A stretch of DNA of 64,000 nucleotides, taken from positions 1 to 64,000 of the forward strand of contig NZ_JAQURE010000011.1 in the NCBI RefSeq assembly GCF_028715765.1, written 5' to 3'. This document shows positions 33,281-42,944 of the stretch, piece after piece; within the stretch, counting starts at the first letter, position 1, and the number at the start of each line of letters is the position of its first letter. Made by a program: the position numbers and the translations under genes. The notes under the pieces are model-generated. The model did no database searches and was not told where the DNA came from. It saw nothing but the letters and a program-made list of their open reading frames with translations. The stretch comes from Rhodoferax sp. (GTDB taxonomy: Bacteria > Pseudomonadota > Gammaproteobacteria > Burkholderiales > Burkholderiaceae_C).

Positions 33281-34935
33281 GGCTTTTCACTTTGGGTTTG
33301 AAGCAGGTCACGCGCATGTGCCAAGGTGCTGCTCATCAAGCGCTCACCGCCTAGCATTCGAGCCAACTCTGCCACACGGACTTCGTCCGACACATTTTTG
33401 ACTTGGCTCATGGTTTGTGTGTTTTGTGTCTGTTTTTGCACCACCAAATGGTGGTCAGCACAAGCCGCCACTTGCGGCAAGTGAGTGACAGCAAAGACTT
33501 GTCGATCTGCCCCAAGCTGCTGCATGAGTCGCCCCACCGTCTCCGCCACTGCGCCGCCTACGCCGGAGTCCACTTCGTCAAAAATCAAGGTTTGAGCATC
33601 GCCGAGTTGGCTGGTGGTGACCGCAATCGCCAAGGCCAGGCGAGACAGCTCACCGCCCGAGGCTACTTTTTGAATCGGGCGTGGTGTGCTACCGGTGTGA
33701 CCCGCCACCAAAAAACTCACCTCTTCCATGCCGTGTTGCATGGGTTGCTCTGTTGGCTGCAGACTTACCTCAAACACCCCTCCTTGCATGCCCAGGCTTT
33801 GCATGGCTTGGGTAATTGTGTGGCTTAACTTGGGTGCGGTTGCCTTGCGCAACTGAGTCAGTTGGTGCGATTCTGTTTGGTAGATCCGCCAAGCAGCTGC
33901 CAATGTTTGCTCGATGCGCGAAACATCGGCGGCTGATTCCAGCGCTGACAAGTCTTGGTGCCATTGGGTGAGCAGGTCTGGCAGTTCTTCAGGATGGCGC
34001 TTGTAACGCCTGGCCAGTGACAACCACAGGCGCATGCGCTCATCCAACTCGCCCAGGCGCTGCGGGTCAAGCTCAGTTTTGCGCAAATAGCTACGCAGTG
34101 TGTGCACTGCATCTTGTGTTTGTGCCAGGCTTGATGACAAAACATCTGCCAGCGATTTAAATAAGGGTTCTAGATGCTCTTGTTTTTGAAGTAAATCTAA
34201 GCAACTGGTCAAACTGCTCAGGGTGCTGTTTTCTGAATCGTCAAGAGTTTGCATGACGTGTTGTGCTGATTCAATCAGGCTTTGTGCATGCGAGAGTCTG
34301 GTGTGTTCTGCATTGAGTGCAGCCCATTCGTCTGCGCTGGGAGAGAGTTTTTCAAGCTCGCTGATTTGCCACATCAGCCGTTCACGCTCACTGGCCAGAC
34401 TGGTTTGCGCCGCGTTGGCTGCTGTGAGTTGCTCTTGAGCGGTGCGCCAGTTGTGCCAAGCCTGTGCGGTGGCTGCTGTTGAACATTTTGCATAGGCATC
34501 GAGCAGGGCACGCACAGTCTCTGGGCGTGTCAAACTTTGCCAGGCGTGCTGCCCATGAATGTCAAGCAGTTGTTCACCCAACGCGCGCAGTTGTGTGGCT
34601 GTGGCTGGGCTGGTGTTGATCCAGGCGCGGCTTTTGCCTTGGTTGTCTACCGTGCGACGCAACAGCAGCATGTCATTTGCATCAAAACCTGCCTCTTCAA
34701 GCCACGCCTGCTGTTTGGGAGAGGCATCAAATTCAGCACAAACTTCAGTCTTGGTGCAGCCTTCACGCACCAAATTCACATCGGCACGGCCACCGGTGAC
34801 CAGTTGTAAGGCATCAATCAAGATCGATTTGCCAGCGCCGGTTTCACCTGTCAAAACGGTAAAGCCATTGTCAAACTCAAGGTCAAGCGCGTGCACGATG
34901 ACAAAGTCGCGCAACACAATGCGTTTCAGACTCAC
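33277..34935 (-). CDS. recN: DNA repair protein RecN
   Basis: RecN is an SMC-like ATPase that tethers double-strand breaks for recombination. The 552-residue protein has Walker [18 protein letters not shown], a long coiled-coil middle, the signature [11 protein letters not shown] and Walker [13 protein letters not shown]. Its start overlaps the nadK stop by 4 bp and its stop overlaps rapZ. nadK-recN next to hrcA is a conserved arrangement. Confidence 0.95.
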   Translation of the reverse strand: MSLKRIVLRDFVIVHALDLEFDNGFTVLTGETGAGKSILIDALQLVTGGRADVNLVREGCTKTEVCAEFDASPKQQAWLEEAGFDANDMLLLRRTVDNQGKSRAWINTSPATATQLRALGEQLLDIHGQHAWQSLTRPETVRALLDAYAKCSTAATAQAWHNWRTAQEQLTAANAAQTSLASERERLMWQISELEKLSPSADEWAALNAEHTRLSHAQSLIESAQHVMQTLDDSENSTLSSLTSCLDLLQKQEHLEPLFKSLADVLSSSLAQTQDAVHTLRSYLRKTELDPQRLGELDERMRLWLSLARRYKRHPEELPDLLTQWHQDLSALESAADVSRIEQTLAAAWRIYQTESHQLTQLRKATAPKLSHTITQAMQSLGMQGGVFEVSLQPTEQPMQHGMEEVSFLVAGHTGSTPRPIQKVASGGELSRLALAIAVTTSQLGDAQTLIFDEVDSGVGGAVAETVGRLMQQLGADRQVFAVTHLPQVAACADHHLVVQKQTQNTQTMSQVKNVSDEVRVAELARMLGGERLMSSTLAHARDLLQTQSEKP

Positions 34936-35834
34936 GTGGTGGGTACTCCTTCGTTCCAGTGCAATTTTTCACGTAGGGTGTCAAAGTAAGACCAGCCTTT
35001 GGGGTGCAGAAAACGCACATGGTGGTCAGATCGGGTGACTTCAATGCGGTCGCCGTGCATCAAAGATGCCAACGACTGCATGTCAAAGCTGGCACTGGCG
35101 TCTCTGCCTGATACTATTTCAATAGCTATGTGTGAAGAGTTAGACAGCACTATAGGCCGATTAGACAAGGTATGTGGCGCAATGGGTACCATCACCCAGC
35201 CGGGGATGGTGGGGTGCAACAGCGGCCCGCCTGAAGACAGTGCGTAGGCCGTTGAGCCTGTTGGCGTGGCAATGATCAAGCCATCAGCGCGCTGGTTGGC
35301 AACAAAATGGCCATCCACCTCTACGCGAAGTTCCACCATGCCCGATGTGGCTCCGCGGTTGACCACTACGTCGTTCATGGCGACGGCTTTAAAAACACAA
35401 TGACCATCGCGCATGACTTTGGCGTTGATCAGGCTGCGGTGATCTTCCTCAAACTCACCTTGGAGCATGTGCGTCAAACTGGTCGCAAAGTTGTCATAGG
35501 GAATGTCGGTGATGAATCCTAGGCGACCTTGGTTGATGCCAATCAATGGCACACCATAGGCGGCCAACCGGCGGCCAATGCCCAGCATGGTGCCATCACC
35601 CCCCACCACCAAACCTAAATCGCACTGCGTGCCAATTTGAGACACATTCAAAATGGGGTAATCGGTCAGCCCCATGTTTCTCGCAGTGTCATATTCAATC
35701 ACCACTTCACAGCCCTGAGTTTCAAGAAACTGCAAGATGGCTTCTAACGCGCTGCGTGAGCTGGTGCCAGATGCACCAGACGCCAGGGTTTGGTACTTGC
35801 CGATCAATGCCACATGATGAAAGGTTGACTTCAT
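34932..35834 (-). CDS. nadK: NAD kinase
   Basis: NadK phosphorylates NAD to NADP. The 300-residue protein has the diphosphate-binding [11 protein letters not shown], the glycine-rich [20 protein letters not shown] and the conserved [19 protein letters not shown]. It diverges from hrcA with 28 bp between starts. A 42-nt A/T-rich stretch near 35110-35155 resembles element B in spacing but encodes the conserved SNRPIVL region. Confidence 0.95.
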   Translation of the reverse strand: MKSTFHHVALIGKYQTLASGASGTSSRSALEAILQFLETQGCEVVIEYDTARNMGLTDYPILNVSQIGTQCDLGLVVGGDGTMLGIGRRLAAYGVPLIGINQGRLGFITDIPYDNFATSLTHMLQGEFEEDHRSLINAKVMRDGHCVFKAVAMNDVVVNRGATSGMVELRVEVDGHFVANQRADGLIIATPTGSTAYALSSGGPLLHPTIPGWVMVPIAPHTLSNRPIVLSNSSHIAIEIVSGRDASASFDMQSLASLMHGDRIEVTRSDHHVRFLHPKGWSYFDTLREKLHWNEGVPTT

Positions 35835-35862
35835 TTTTAAATTACATCACTAAAATGAATCA

Positions 35863-36867
35863 ATGCTTGATGAACGTGCCAAGTTATTGTTGAAAGCGCT
35901 GGTAGAGCGCTACATTGCCGATGGACAACCCGTCGGTTCACGCACGTTATCACGGGCATCAGGCTTGGAGTTGTCGCCCGCGACCATTCGAAATGTGATG
36001 TCAGACTTGGAAGAGTTGGGTTTGATTGCCAGCCCGCACACCTCGGCCGGGCGCATTCCGACCGCAAGAGGTTACCGATTGTTTGTTGACACCATGTTGA
36101 CCGTGCAACGCGGCCCCTTGGGAACGCACAGCTTGGCCTCTGATCAGCCGCAAAGGGTCATTTCTAACGCCGCAAACCTACTGTCAAATCTCTCTCAATT
36201 TGTCGGGGTGGTGATTGCACCCAAGCGCTCATCGGTATTTCGTCACATCGAATTTTTGCGCTTGTCTGAGCGCCGCTTGCTGGTCATCATTGTGTCGCCA
36301 GAGGGTGATGTGCAAAACCGGGTGATTTTTACCGAGCAAGATTTTTCGTCTGCACACCTCACAGAAGCTGCCAATTACCTCAATGCCAATTACGTCGGCC
36401 TGACGCTTGAACAGGTGCACGAGCGACTCAAAAATGAGGTGAACTCATTGCGTGTTGAGATCGCAAGTTTGATGAATGCGGCGGTTACTGCCAATTCAGA
36501 GGTTTTGTCTGAAGCCCAAGATGAGGTGGTGATCTCGGGTGAGAAAAATCTCTTGTCTGTCAGTGATTTTTCTCATGACATGACGCACTTGCGGCGGGCG
36601 TTTGATCTTTTTGAGCAAAAGGCTCAGTTGATGCGTTTGCTTGACGTGACTGGGCAGGCAGAGGGTGTGCGCATTTTTATTGGTGGCGAAAGTCAAGTGG
36701 TCCCATTTGAAGATTTGTCCATTGTGACGGCACCTTATGAGGTAGATGGACAAGTGGTTGGGAAATTGGGTGTGGTGGGGCCTACGCGCATGGCTTACGA
36801 CCGCATGATCCAGATTGTGGACATCACTTCCAAATTAGTCAGCAATGCGCTCAGTCACCATAAGTAG
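35863..36867 (+). CDS. hrcA: Heat-inducible transcription repressor HrcA
   Basis: HrcA represses chaperone genes by binding CIRCE operators. The 334-residue protein has an N-terminal winged helix ([62 protein letters not shown]) and the family's GAF-like C-terminal region ([22 protein letters not shown]). I saw no CIRCE (TTAGCACTC-N9-GAGTGCTAA) anywhere in the window, including before htpG and hsp20. Its targets therefore probably lie elsewhere, for example at dnaK or groESL. Confidence 0.94.
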   Translation: MLDERAKLLLKALVERYIADGQPVGSRTLSRASGLELSPATIRNVMSDLEELGLIASPHTSAGRIPTARGYRLFVDTMLTVQRGPLGTHSLASDQPQRVISNAANLLSNLSQFVGVVIAPKRSSVFRHIEFLRLSERRLLVIIVSPEGDVQNRVIFTEQDFSSAHLTEAANYLNANYVGLTLEQVHERLKNEVNSLRVEIASLMNAAVTANSEVLSEAQDEVVISGEKNLLSVSDFSHDMTHLRRAFDLFEQKAQLMRLLDVTGQAEGVRIFIGGESQVVPFEDLSIVTAPYEVDGQVVGKLGVVGPTRMAYDRMIQIVDITSKLVSNALSHHK

Positions 36868-36891
36868 GCATTTACAATCACAGGTTCGGTC

Positions 36892-36968
36892 GGGCCGTTA
36901 GCTCAGTTGGTTAGAGCAGAGGACTCATAATCCTTTGGTCCACAGTTCAAGTCTGTGACGGCCTACCA
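36892..36968 (+). tRNA. tRNA-Met (CAT), elongator type
   Basis: GGGCCGTTAGCTCAGTTGG begins a 77-nt cloverleaf ending CGGCCTACCA. The anticodon arm GGACTCATAATCC carries CAT, and AGTTCAAGT is the T loop. The D-arm and the first base pair fit an elongator Met tRNA. A CAT anticodon could also mark a lysidine-modified tRNA-Ile, so the identity is not fully certain. Confidence 0.93.
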
Positions 36969-36996
36969 CTTAAAATCTTGTATAATTTAATGCTTA

Positions 36997-37073
36997 GCGG
37001 CTGTAGCTCAGTTGGATAGAGCACTTGGCTACGAACCAAGGGGTCGTGGGTTCAATTCCTGCCAGCCGCACCA
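36997..37073 (+). tRNA. tRNA-Arg (ACG)
   Basis: GCGGCTGTAGCTCAGTTGGA begins a 77-nt cloverleaf ending CAGCCGCACCA. The anticodon loop CTACGAA contains ACG. It follows tRNA-Met by 28 bp. TATAAT at 36981-36986 lies 10 bp upstream, but I see no convincing -35 box, so cotranscription with tRNA-Met is as likely. Confidence 0.96.
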
Positions 37074-37080
37074 AAAATAA

Positions 37081-37114
37081 AGCCTGCAACTTCAAAAGAG
37101 TTGCAGGCTTTTTC
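37081..37114 (+). terminator. Rho-independent terminator of the tRNA pair
   Basis: AGCCTGCAACT and AGTTGCAGGCT form a perfect 11-bp stem with a 7-nt loop, followed by TTTTTC. It ends the tRNA transcript before greB. Confidence 0.9.
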
Positions 37115-37153
37115 TTTGTGGGATTCAAGCATGTAGTCATCTTGGAGACATTC

Positions 37154-37711
37154 ATGAGCAAAGCATTTACGCGTGAGGCTGATGAGGATGAAGAAGAGTT
37201 ACAACTTCCAGCTTTGCCGTCAACGGGTAAAAACTACATCACACCTGCTGGTTATGCCGTGATGCACCAAGAGTTGATGGCTTTGATTGACGTTGAGCGC
37301 CCCAAAATTGTTGATGTGGTGCATTGGGCGGCAAGCAATGGCGATCGTTCTGAAAACGGTGACTATTTGTATGGAAAGAAAAGGCTTCGCGAAATTGATC
37401 GACGCATTCGATTTTTAACCAAACGCCTTGAAATCGCTGAAGCGATTGACCCTTCTGTTCACCACGGCTGTGACCAGATTTTTTTCGGTGCCACTGTGTC
37501 TTATGTCGAAGAAACAGGTGTTGAACGCAGTGTCACCATTCTTGGTATTGATGAGGCAGAGAGTTCGCGTGGACAAGTCAGCTGGGTTTCTCCCATTGCA
37601 CGAACCTTGTTAAAAGCACGTCAAGGTGATGTGCTCAAGCTGATCACGCCCAATGGTGTCGTTGAAATCGAGGTGCTTGAAGTGACTTACCCCGCTCCAT
37701 CTACCGTGTGA
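37154..37711 (+). CDS. greB: Transcription elongation factor GreB
   Basis: Gre factors rescue backtracked RNA polymerase by stimulating transcript cleavage. The 185-residue protein has the N-terminal coiled coil (YITPAGYAVMHQELMALIDVERP, AASNGDRSENGDYLYGKKRLREIDRRI) with the acidic tip DRSENGDY, and an FKBP-like C-terminal domain. An acidic stretch DEDEEELQ precedes it. I chose ATG 37154 after GGAG; the ORF track start lies inside tRNA-Arg. It is convergent with spoT, overlapping by 11 bp. Confidence 0.93.
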   Translation: MSKAFTREADEDEEELQLPALPSTGKNYITPAGYAVMHQELMALIDVERPKIVDVVHWAASNGDRSENGDYLYGKKRLREIDRRIRFLTKRLEIAEAIDPSVHHGCDQIFFGATVSYVEETGVERSVTILGIDEAESSRGQVSWVSPIARTLLKARQGDVLKLITPNGVVEIEVLEVTYPAPSTV

Positions 37712-39956
37712 CTGGATTGGCGTTTGTGATGCGTGTTGCCTTTAAAACAGCAGGCGTTCGCCGCAGATTGCGCAACACAAGCTCAAGCTGATGAATGTCA
37801 CGCACCGCAATCACAAAAGTCAAGTCCATGGCACCGTGGTCGGATTCGTCTGCCATGTCAATGTGCGTGATATCAGCCTCAGCAGACGATAGCGCGCCAG
37901 CTACTTTGGCTAACACACCCTTGCCGTTGTTGACGGTCACGATCAAGCCTGTTTCGAAAGTTCGCACCGGCTCGTCCGCCCATTCCACGCTGATGAAGCG
38001 TTCACTGTCTTTGTACTTTAATTTTTGGGCGACTTGGCAGGTTTGTGTATGCAACGTCAATCCTTCGCCCCGCCCTAAATAGCCTACGATTGCATCGCCA
38101 GGAATGGGGCGACAGCAGGTCGCAAAACGCACCGATGTGTTTTCACTGCCATCAATTTGCACGGCGGCCTCAGCCACGCTACCCGTGCCAGAAAATCGCT
38201 CACGTGTCAGCAGCAACACATCAGGTTTTTCACCATGGTCGGCTAGCAGCTTGGCCAAACGTTTGGCTAGCATGCTGGCAATGCGTTTGCCCAAACCGAT
38301 GTCAGTGAGAAGTTCCGCACGCGACTTGTTACCGCTGAATCGGATCAATTTGTCCCAAATGGCTTGATGGGCATCAGAGGCATCGGGTAACGCTTCAATG
38401 CCTTCGGCGCGCAAGGCTTGAGCCAGCATTTTTTCACCCAAATGTTGCGAGTCGGCCTGCGCCAAGGTGCGCAGGTGTTGGCGAATTTTGGAGCGAGCCC
38501 GCGCGGTACGCACAAAACTCAGCCAGCTTGGGTTGGGATTTGACTGCGCATCGATGATGATTTCAATCACATCGCCATTCTTGATTTCTGTTCGCAGTGG
38601 TACTTGCTCGTTGTTGACTTTGGCCGAGATTGCGTGATCGCCAACATTGCTGTGTATGGCATAGGCAAAGTCCACTACGGTGGCGCCACGTGGCATGGAC
38701 ATGATGCGGCTTTTGGGCGTGAAAACATACACCGCGTCTGGGAAAAGGTCGACTTTGACATGCTCCCAAAACTCGGCCGCATCGCGGGTTTCGTCTTGAA
38801 TGTCCAGCAATGACTGCAACCACTTGGATCCCATGCGGTCGTTGTGCGACACATCATCCGGACTGGTGTCTTTGTAAAGCCAGTGTGCCGCAACGCCGGT
38901 CTCTGCCACCAGATGCATGGCTTGCGTGCGTAACTGAAATTCAACATTGATGCTGGACGGCCCCACCAAAGTGGTGTGCAAAGACTGGTAGCCATTGATT
39001 TTGCTGATGGCAATATGGTCTTTGAATTTACCTGGCACTGGTTTGTAGAGCTGGTGCAGCAGCCCTAGCGCGGTGTAACAGTCAATCAAGTGCGGCACAA
39101 CCACCCGAAAGCCATAAATGTCAGTGACCTGGGCAAAGCTGAGGTTCTTTTCATCCATTTTTTGATAAATGGAAAACAAGGTTTTTTCACGGCCGCTGAT
39201 TTGCACCGACATGCCGTAGTGGTCAAAGGTTGTCTGTAAATCGCTTTGCACCTTTTGAATCAAATCGCGCCGCCGGCTGCGCGCCTTGGCAACTGCTTTC
39301 GACAAAATGGCATAGCGCCACGGACGCAGGTAACGAAAAGACAAATCTTGCAACTCGCGGTATGTCTGATTCAAGCCCAGCCGATGTGCAATCGGTGCAT
39401 ACACATCAAGGGTTTCAGACGCAATACGATGCCATTTGCTACGCGGTGTATCAGCCAGTGTGCGCATGTTGTGCGAGCGGTCTGCCAATTTGATCAAAAT
39501 CACTCGCACATCCCGCGCCATGGCCAATAGCATCTTGCGAAACGATTCAGCTTGATTTTCCTCGCGGGTGTTGAATTGCAATTTTTCAAGTTTGGTCAGC
39601 CCATCCACCAACTCCGCTACGGGCGAGCCAAAACGTTCGATCAAATCAGTTTTACTGATGTCACAGTCTTCCAGCGCGTCGTGCAGCAAGGCGGCCATCA
39701 GCGCCTGGGCATCCAGTTTCCATTCAGCACACTGCGAGGCTACGGCAATGGGATGGGTGATGTAAGGTTCACCACTGTTGCGCAGCTGCCCCAGATGGGC
39801 CTCATCGGCAAACCGGTAGGCCAAGCGCACTTTGGCCAAATCTTCTGAAGTCAAGTAGTCCAACTTGCCCATCAAGATGGCAAAACTGGCAGCGGCAGCA
39901 TTCACTGCGGCGCTGCTTGATGGCGAAGGCTGCTTGTTGACGGCGGATTGGTTCAT
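37701..39956 (-). CDS. spoT: Bifunctional (p)ppGpp synthetase/hydrolase
   Basis: The 751-residue RelA/SpoT-family enzyme makes and degrades (p)ppGpp. The hydrolase HD motif is in ALLHDALEDCDI (about 92-93). The synthetase domain has GREKTLFSIYQKM, IYGFRVVV and KINGYQSLHT. A TGS domain (VYVFTPKSRIMSMPRGATVVDFAYAIH) and a C-terminal ACT domain follow. The intact HD and downstream position after rpoZ favour SpoT over RelA. A terminator separates it from rpoZ, so it likely has its own promoter. Confidence 0.94.
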   Translation of the reverse strand: MNQSAVNKQPSPSSSAAVNAAAASFAILMGKLDYLTSEDLAKVRLAYRFADEAHLGQLRNSGEPYITHPIAVASQCAEWKLDAQALMAALLHDALEDCDISKTDLIERFGSPVAELVDGLTKLEKLQFNTREENQAESFRKMLLAMARDVRVILIKLADRSHNMRTLADTPRSKWHRIASETLDVYAPIAHRLGLNQTYRELQDLSFRYLRPWRYAILSKAVAKARSRRRDLIQKVQSDLQTTFDHYGMSVQISGREKTLFSIYQKMDEKNLSFAQVTDIYGFRVVVPHLIDCYTALGLLHQLYKPVPGKFKDHIAISKINGYQSLHTTLVGPSSINVEFQLRTQAMHLVAETGVAAHWLYKDTSPDDVSHNDRMGSKWLQSLLDIQDETRDAAEFWEHVKVDLFPDAVYVFTPKSRIMSMPRGATVVDFAYAIHSNVGDHAISAKVNNEQVPLRTEIKNGDVIEIIIDAQSNPNPSWLSFVRTARARSKIRQHLRTLAQADSQHLGEKMLAQALRAEGIEALPDASDAHQAIWDKLIRFSGNKSRAELLTDIGLGKRIASMLAKRLAKLLADHGEKPDVLLLTRERFSGTGSVAEAAVQIDGSENTSVRFATCCRPIPGDAIVGYLGRGEGLTLHTQTCQVAQKLKYKDSERFISVEWADEPVRTFETGLIVTVNNGKGVLAKVAGALSSAEADITHIDMADESDHGAMDLTFVIAVRDIHQLELVLRNLRRTPAVLKATRITNANPVTR

Positions 39957-40000
39957 GCGTTGAATATAGCGCGCACTCAGCTTGATTTGGCGTCAAAAAC

Positions 40001-40026
40001 AAAAAAGCACCGCGAGCGGTGCTTTT
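40001..40026 (-). terminator. Rho-independent terminator of rpoZ
   Basis: AAAAGCACCGC and GCGGTGCTTTT pair around a short loop, and the minus strand continues with TTGTTTTTG. It lies between rpoZ and spoT. Confidence 0.85.
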
Positions 40027-40046
40027 GATCAGCTTCAAAAAACAAA

Positions 40047-40250
40047 TTAAAGTGGGACTTTTTTCAGCATCTCCAGTCCGACCTTACCAGCGGCAATTTC
40101 GCGCAAGGCTGTCACACCAGGCTTGTTTTTGCTTTCCACTTTGGCGGTGTGACCATGACTGAGCATGCGCGCGCGGTAAGACGCTGCCAACACCAGTTGA
40201 AAGCGATTTGGAATCTGCTGCAAGCAGTCTTCAACAGTGATACGAGCCAT
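40047..40250 (-). CDS. rpoZ: RNA polymerase omega subunit
   Basis: The 67-residue protein starts [27 protein letters not shown], the omega fold that wraps the beta-prime C-terminus and forms part of a ppGpp site. Length and sequence are typical of betaproteobacteria. It lies 30 bp after gmk, with spoT next, an arrangement that puts ppGpp synthesis beside a ppGpp-binding subunit of RNA polymerase. Confidence 0.96.
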   Translation of the reverse strand: MARITVEDCLQQIPNRFQLVLAASYRARMLSHGHTAKVESKNKPGVTALREIAAGKVGLEMLKKVPL

Positions 40251-40280
40251 GAATTCTCCAAAACCGTGAGGGGCGCACTG

Positions 40281-40898
40281 TCAGAGGTGCAGTGCATTAA
40301 ATGTTTCAGCTCTGGCGCGGCGCTGCGCCAAATACTTGAGCCTTTGTGCATGCACGATTGATTTCAAATCAAAAACCGCGCGGTCAAAAGATTCATTGAT
40401 TATAACGAAGTCAAATTGATGGGCTTGCGCCATCTCTAAAGCCGCATTGTGCAAACGCACCTCTATCACATCAGCCGCATCTTCACCGCGCCGTTCTAGC
40501 CGTGCGCGCAACTCTTCCCAACTTGGCGGCAAGATAAAGATGGTGACGGCGTTGGCGAAAATTCCCTTGATTTGCAGCGCCCCTTGGTAATCAATTTCAA
40601 GAATCACATCTGCGCCCTGCGCCATGCGCTCTTCAATCGCTTTTTTAGAGGTGCCGTAGCGGTGGTTGTGCACATGCGCCCATTCCACAAAGGCCTGCGC
40701 CTGCACCATGGCATCAAATTCAGCATTTGAGACAAAAAAGTATTCACGCCCATGCTTCTCTTGGCCACGCGGGGCGCGGGTGGTGTGCGAGACCGAGGGC
40801 TGTACATGAGAGTCAAGCTCCATGAGCGCTTTGACCAAGCTGGATTTGCCTGCCCCGCTGGGTGCAGCCACCACAAAAAGATTACCTGGGTATTCCAT
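40281..40898 (-). CDS. gmk: Guanylate kinase
   Basis: Gmk converts GMP to GDP. The protein of about 205 residues has the P-loop [18 protein letters not shown], the GMP-binding [23 protein letters not shown] and the lid region [13 protein letters not shown] chose ATG 40898 ([10 protein letters not shown]); three codons upstream is another ATG. It lies between yicC and rpoZ, a conserved order. (p)ppGpp is a known Gmk inhibitor in some bacteria. Confidence 0.94.
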   Translation of the reverse strand: MEYPGNLFVVAAPSGAGKSSLVKALMELDSHVQPSVSHTTRAPRGQEKHGREYFFVSNAEFDAMVQAQAFVEWAHVHNHRYGTSKKAIEERMAQGADVILEIDYQGALQIKGIFANAVTIFILPPSWEELRARLERRGEDAADVIEVRLHNAALEMAQAHQFDFVIINESFDRAVFDLKSIVHAQRLKYLAQRRARAETFNALHL

Positions 40899-40940
40899 AG
40901 TCTGCATAGACGTAGGCTTTCAACATGATAAAGTAGCGCG

Positions 40941-41858
40941 TCATTCTATGTTTTGCACCTGTTCCCGCATTTGTTCAATCAGCACTTTCATGTCAACAGA
41001 AATGTGGGTCAGCTCCAGCGCAGCTGATTTAGACCCCAGTGTGTTGGCTTCGCGGTGCAGTTCTTGGATCAAAAAGTCCAAACGCTTGCCGATTTCACCG
41101 CCGCGTGTGATCAACCGTGCCAACTCATCCAAGTGCGAAGTGAGCCGGGTCAACTCTTCTGCCACATCAATGCGAATGGCAAATGCCGTGGCCTCTGTCA
41201 GCGCCCGGTCTTGCGCCGCTTCGGGCAACTGCACGCTGTCGGTCAACCCCATGGCTTCTTGCCAGCGATCCATAAACCGCTGACGCTGTTGCGCCACCAA
41301 CTGTGGAATCAACGGCACGGCTTTGGCCGTCAAGCCGCGCAACTGTTCGATCCGATCTTGCAGCATCAAGGCCAGGCGTGCACCTTCGCGCTCGCGTGCG
41401 GCCAGCAACGACTGCAAGGCCGAGTCAGCCAGCGTCAACAGCTCAGCCGTCCAGTCTTGAGTGGAGCTTGTTTCGTTGCCCGACATCCGAATCACATCCG
41501 CCACACTCAGCACCGGTGCATTGGGCAGCCAGGCTTTCACATTGTCTTGAATCGCATTCAAGCGCTGCAGTAGCCGCACCGAGGGGTCTGGCAGCACGTG
41601 GCTGGCGTTGCTCTCCAGTGCTGCGCGAAACTCCACCTTGCCGCGCTTGAGCTTGGCCGTGAGGCGCTCGCGTAACGCTGGCTCTGCGGCTCGAAGCTCG
41701 TCAGGCAGCCGAAACGTCAGGTCAAGAAAGCGGCTGTTGACAGACCGAATCTCAATACCCAGCCGTGTCGATGCTGCAGATTTTGGCTCTTCGTCGTGCC
41801 CAATGGGCGCGCTGCCGTGCTGGGCACTGGCATAACCGGTCATGCTGTAAACTGACAT
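40941..41858 (-). CDS. yicC: YicC-family endoribonuclease
   Basis: The protein of about 305 residues begins MSVYSMTGYASAQ, the invariant YicC start, and ends in the DUF1732 region (FLIQELHREANTLGSKSAALELTHISVDMKVLIEQMREQVQNIE), which carries the metal-binding catalytic part. YicC-type proteins are endoribonucleases linked to RNA turnover under stress. I chose the ATG at 41858; the 19 codons upstream in the ORF track lie in the divergent promoter region. It is divergent from the protein kinase gene. Confidence 0.92.
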   Translation of the reverse strand: MSVYSMTGYASAQHGSAPIGHDEEPKSAASTRLGIEIRSVNSRFLDLTFRLPDELRAAEPALRERLTAKLKRGKVEFRAALESNASHVLPDPSVRLLQRLNAIQDNVKAWLPNAPVLSVADVIRMSGNETSSTQDWTAELLTLADSALQSLLAAREREGARLALMLQDRIEQLRGLTAKAVPLIPQLVAQQRQRFMDRWQEAMGLTDSVQLPEAAQDRALTEATAFAIRIDVAEELTRLTSHLDELARLITRGGEIGKRLDFLIQELHREANTLGSKSAALELTHISVDMKVLIEQMREQVQNIE

Positions 41859-41936
41859 TTGAATGTGATTTTGATGAAACTCGTTCAAGAATAACCCGGT
41901 TCTGACTCCGTGCACGTCCGCCCAACTTAAAAATAC

Positions 41937-42944
41937 ATGTCCAAGGTCAAGCCTTCACCGCTCCCGCCAGATACCCTGATTGGTGGGTACCGGGTGATTC
42001 GTCGGGTGGCCGCTGGCGGGTTTGGCGTGGTTTACCAGGCCATCGACCCTGATGGCCAGCAGGTGGCGATCAAAGAGTATTTGCCTGCGTCGCTGGTCAG
42101 CCGTGCGCCAGGAGATTTGTTGCCCCAAGTGGCGCCTGAAAAACTCTCGCTCTACCGTTTGGGCTTGAAAAGTTTTTTTGAAGAAGGCCGCTCGTTGGCT
42201 CAAATTTCTCACGCCTCGGTAGTCAGCGTGATGAATTTTTTCCGGGAAAACGAAACCGTTTACATGGTGATGAACTACCTCGAAGGCGCCAGCTTGCAGG
42301 AGTACATCTTGATTGCGCGAGACCTCAAGCAAGAAAAAGTCTTTCGTGAGTCCACCATCCGGTCTTTGTTTGATGAAATTTTGCGCGGCTTGCGCATCGT
42401 TCACCAGCACAAAATGCTGCACCTTGACATCAAACCCGCCAACATCTTCATCACTGACGACAACAAGTCGGTGTTGATTGACTTTGGTGCCGCGCGTGAA
42501 GTGCTCAGCAAAGAAGGCAACTTCATTCGCCCCATGTACACCCCCGGTTTTGCAGCCCCAGAGATGTACCGGCGCGACAGCGCCATGGGCCCGTGGACCG
42601 ACATTTACGCCATTGGTGCATGCATGTACGCCTGCATGCAGGGTTACCCGCCAGTCGAAGCGCCGCAACGCATGAGCAACGACCGCATGACGTTGGCCTT
42701 GAAAAAATTGCAAGGCGTGTATTCAGACAATTTGATTGAAGTGGTGCAGTGGTGCATGGCGCTTGACCCCTTGGCTAGACCGCAATCCGTTTTTGCGCTT
42801 CAAAAAGAACTCAACACCGTGGGTGAATTGCGCTATACCCGGCTCAGTGTGGGTGAAAAAGTGCGTTTGCAGTTTGAAACCATGGTGGCAGGAACCAAAA
42901 AAACGGTTCTCAAAGCCACCAATATTGGCCATAGAGCAACATGA
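41937..42944 (+). CDS. Eukaryotic-type serine/threonine protein kinase
   Basis: The 335-residue protein is essentially a soluble Hanks-type kinase domain: glycine loop RVAAGGFGVVYQA (24-36), catalytic Lys46 in VAIKEYLP, catalytic loop HLDIKPANI (Asp164, with L replacing R of the usual HRD), and IDFGAARE (DFG 182-184). No membrane segment or sensor domain is visible after the kinase fold. Its stop overlaps the PP2C phosphatase start in ATGA. The pair sits across from yicC-gmk-rpoZ-spoT. Targets are unknown. Confidence 0.92.
   Translation: MSKVKPSPLPPDTLIGGYRVIRRVAAGGFGVVYQAIDPDGQQVAIKEYLPASLVSRAPGDLLPQVAPEKLSLYRLGLKSFFEEGRSLAQISHASVVSVMNFFRENETVYMVMNYLEGASLQEYILIARDLKQEKVFRESTIRSLFDEILRGLRIVHQHKMLHLDIKPANIFITDDNKSVLIDFGAAREVLSKEGNFIRPMYTPGFAAPEMYRRDSAMGPWTDIYAIGACMYACMQGYPPVEAPQRMSNDRMTLALKKLQGVYSDNLIEVVQWCMALDPLARPQSVFALQKELNTVGELRYTRLSVGEKVRLQFETMVAGTKKTVLKATNIGHRAT

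Noticed and set aside
34150-34195. Element B-like stretch in recN (AAATAAGGGTTCTAGATGCTC)
   Set aside because: Only the 3' half is similar, and the codons encode the expected [12 protein letters not shown] helix region of RecN.
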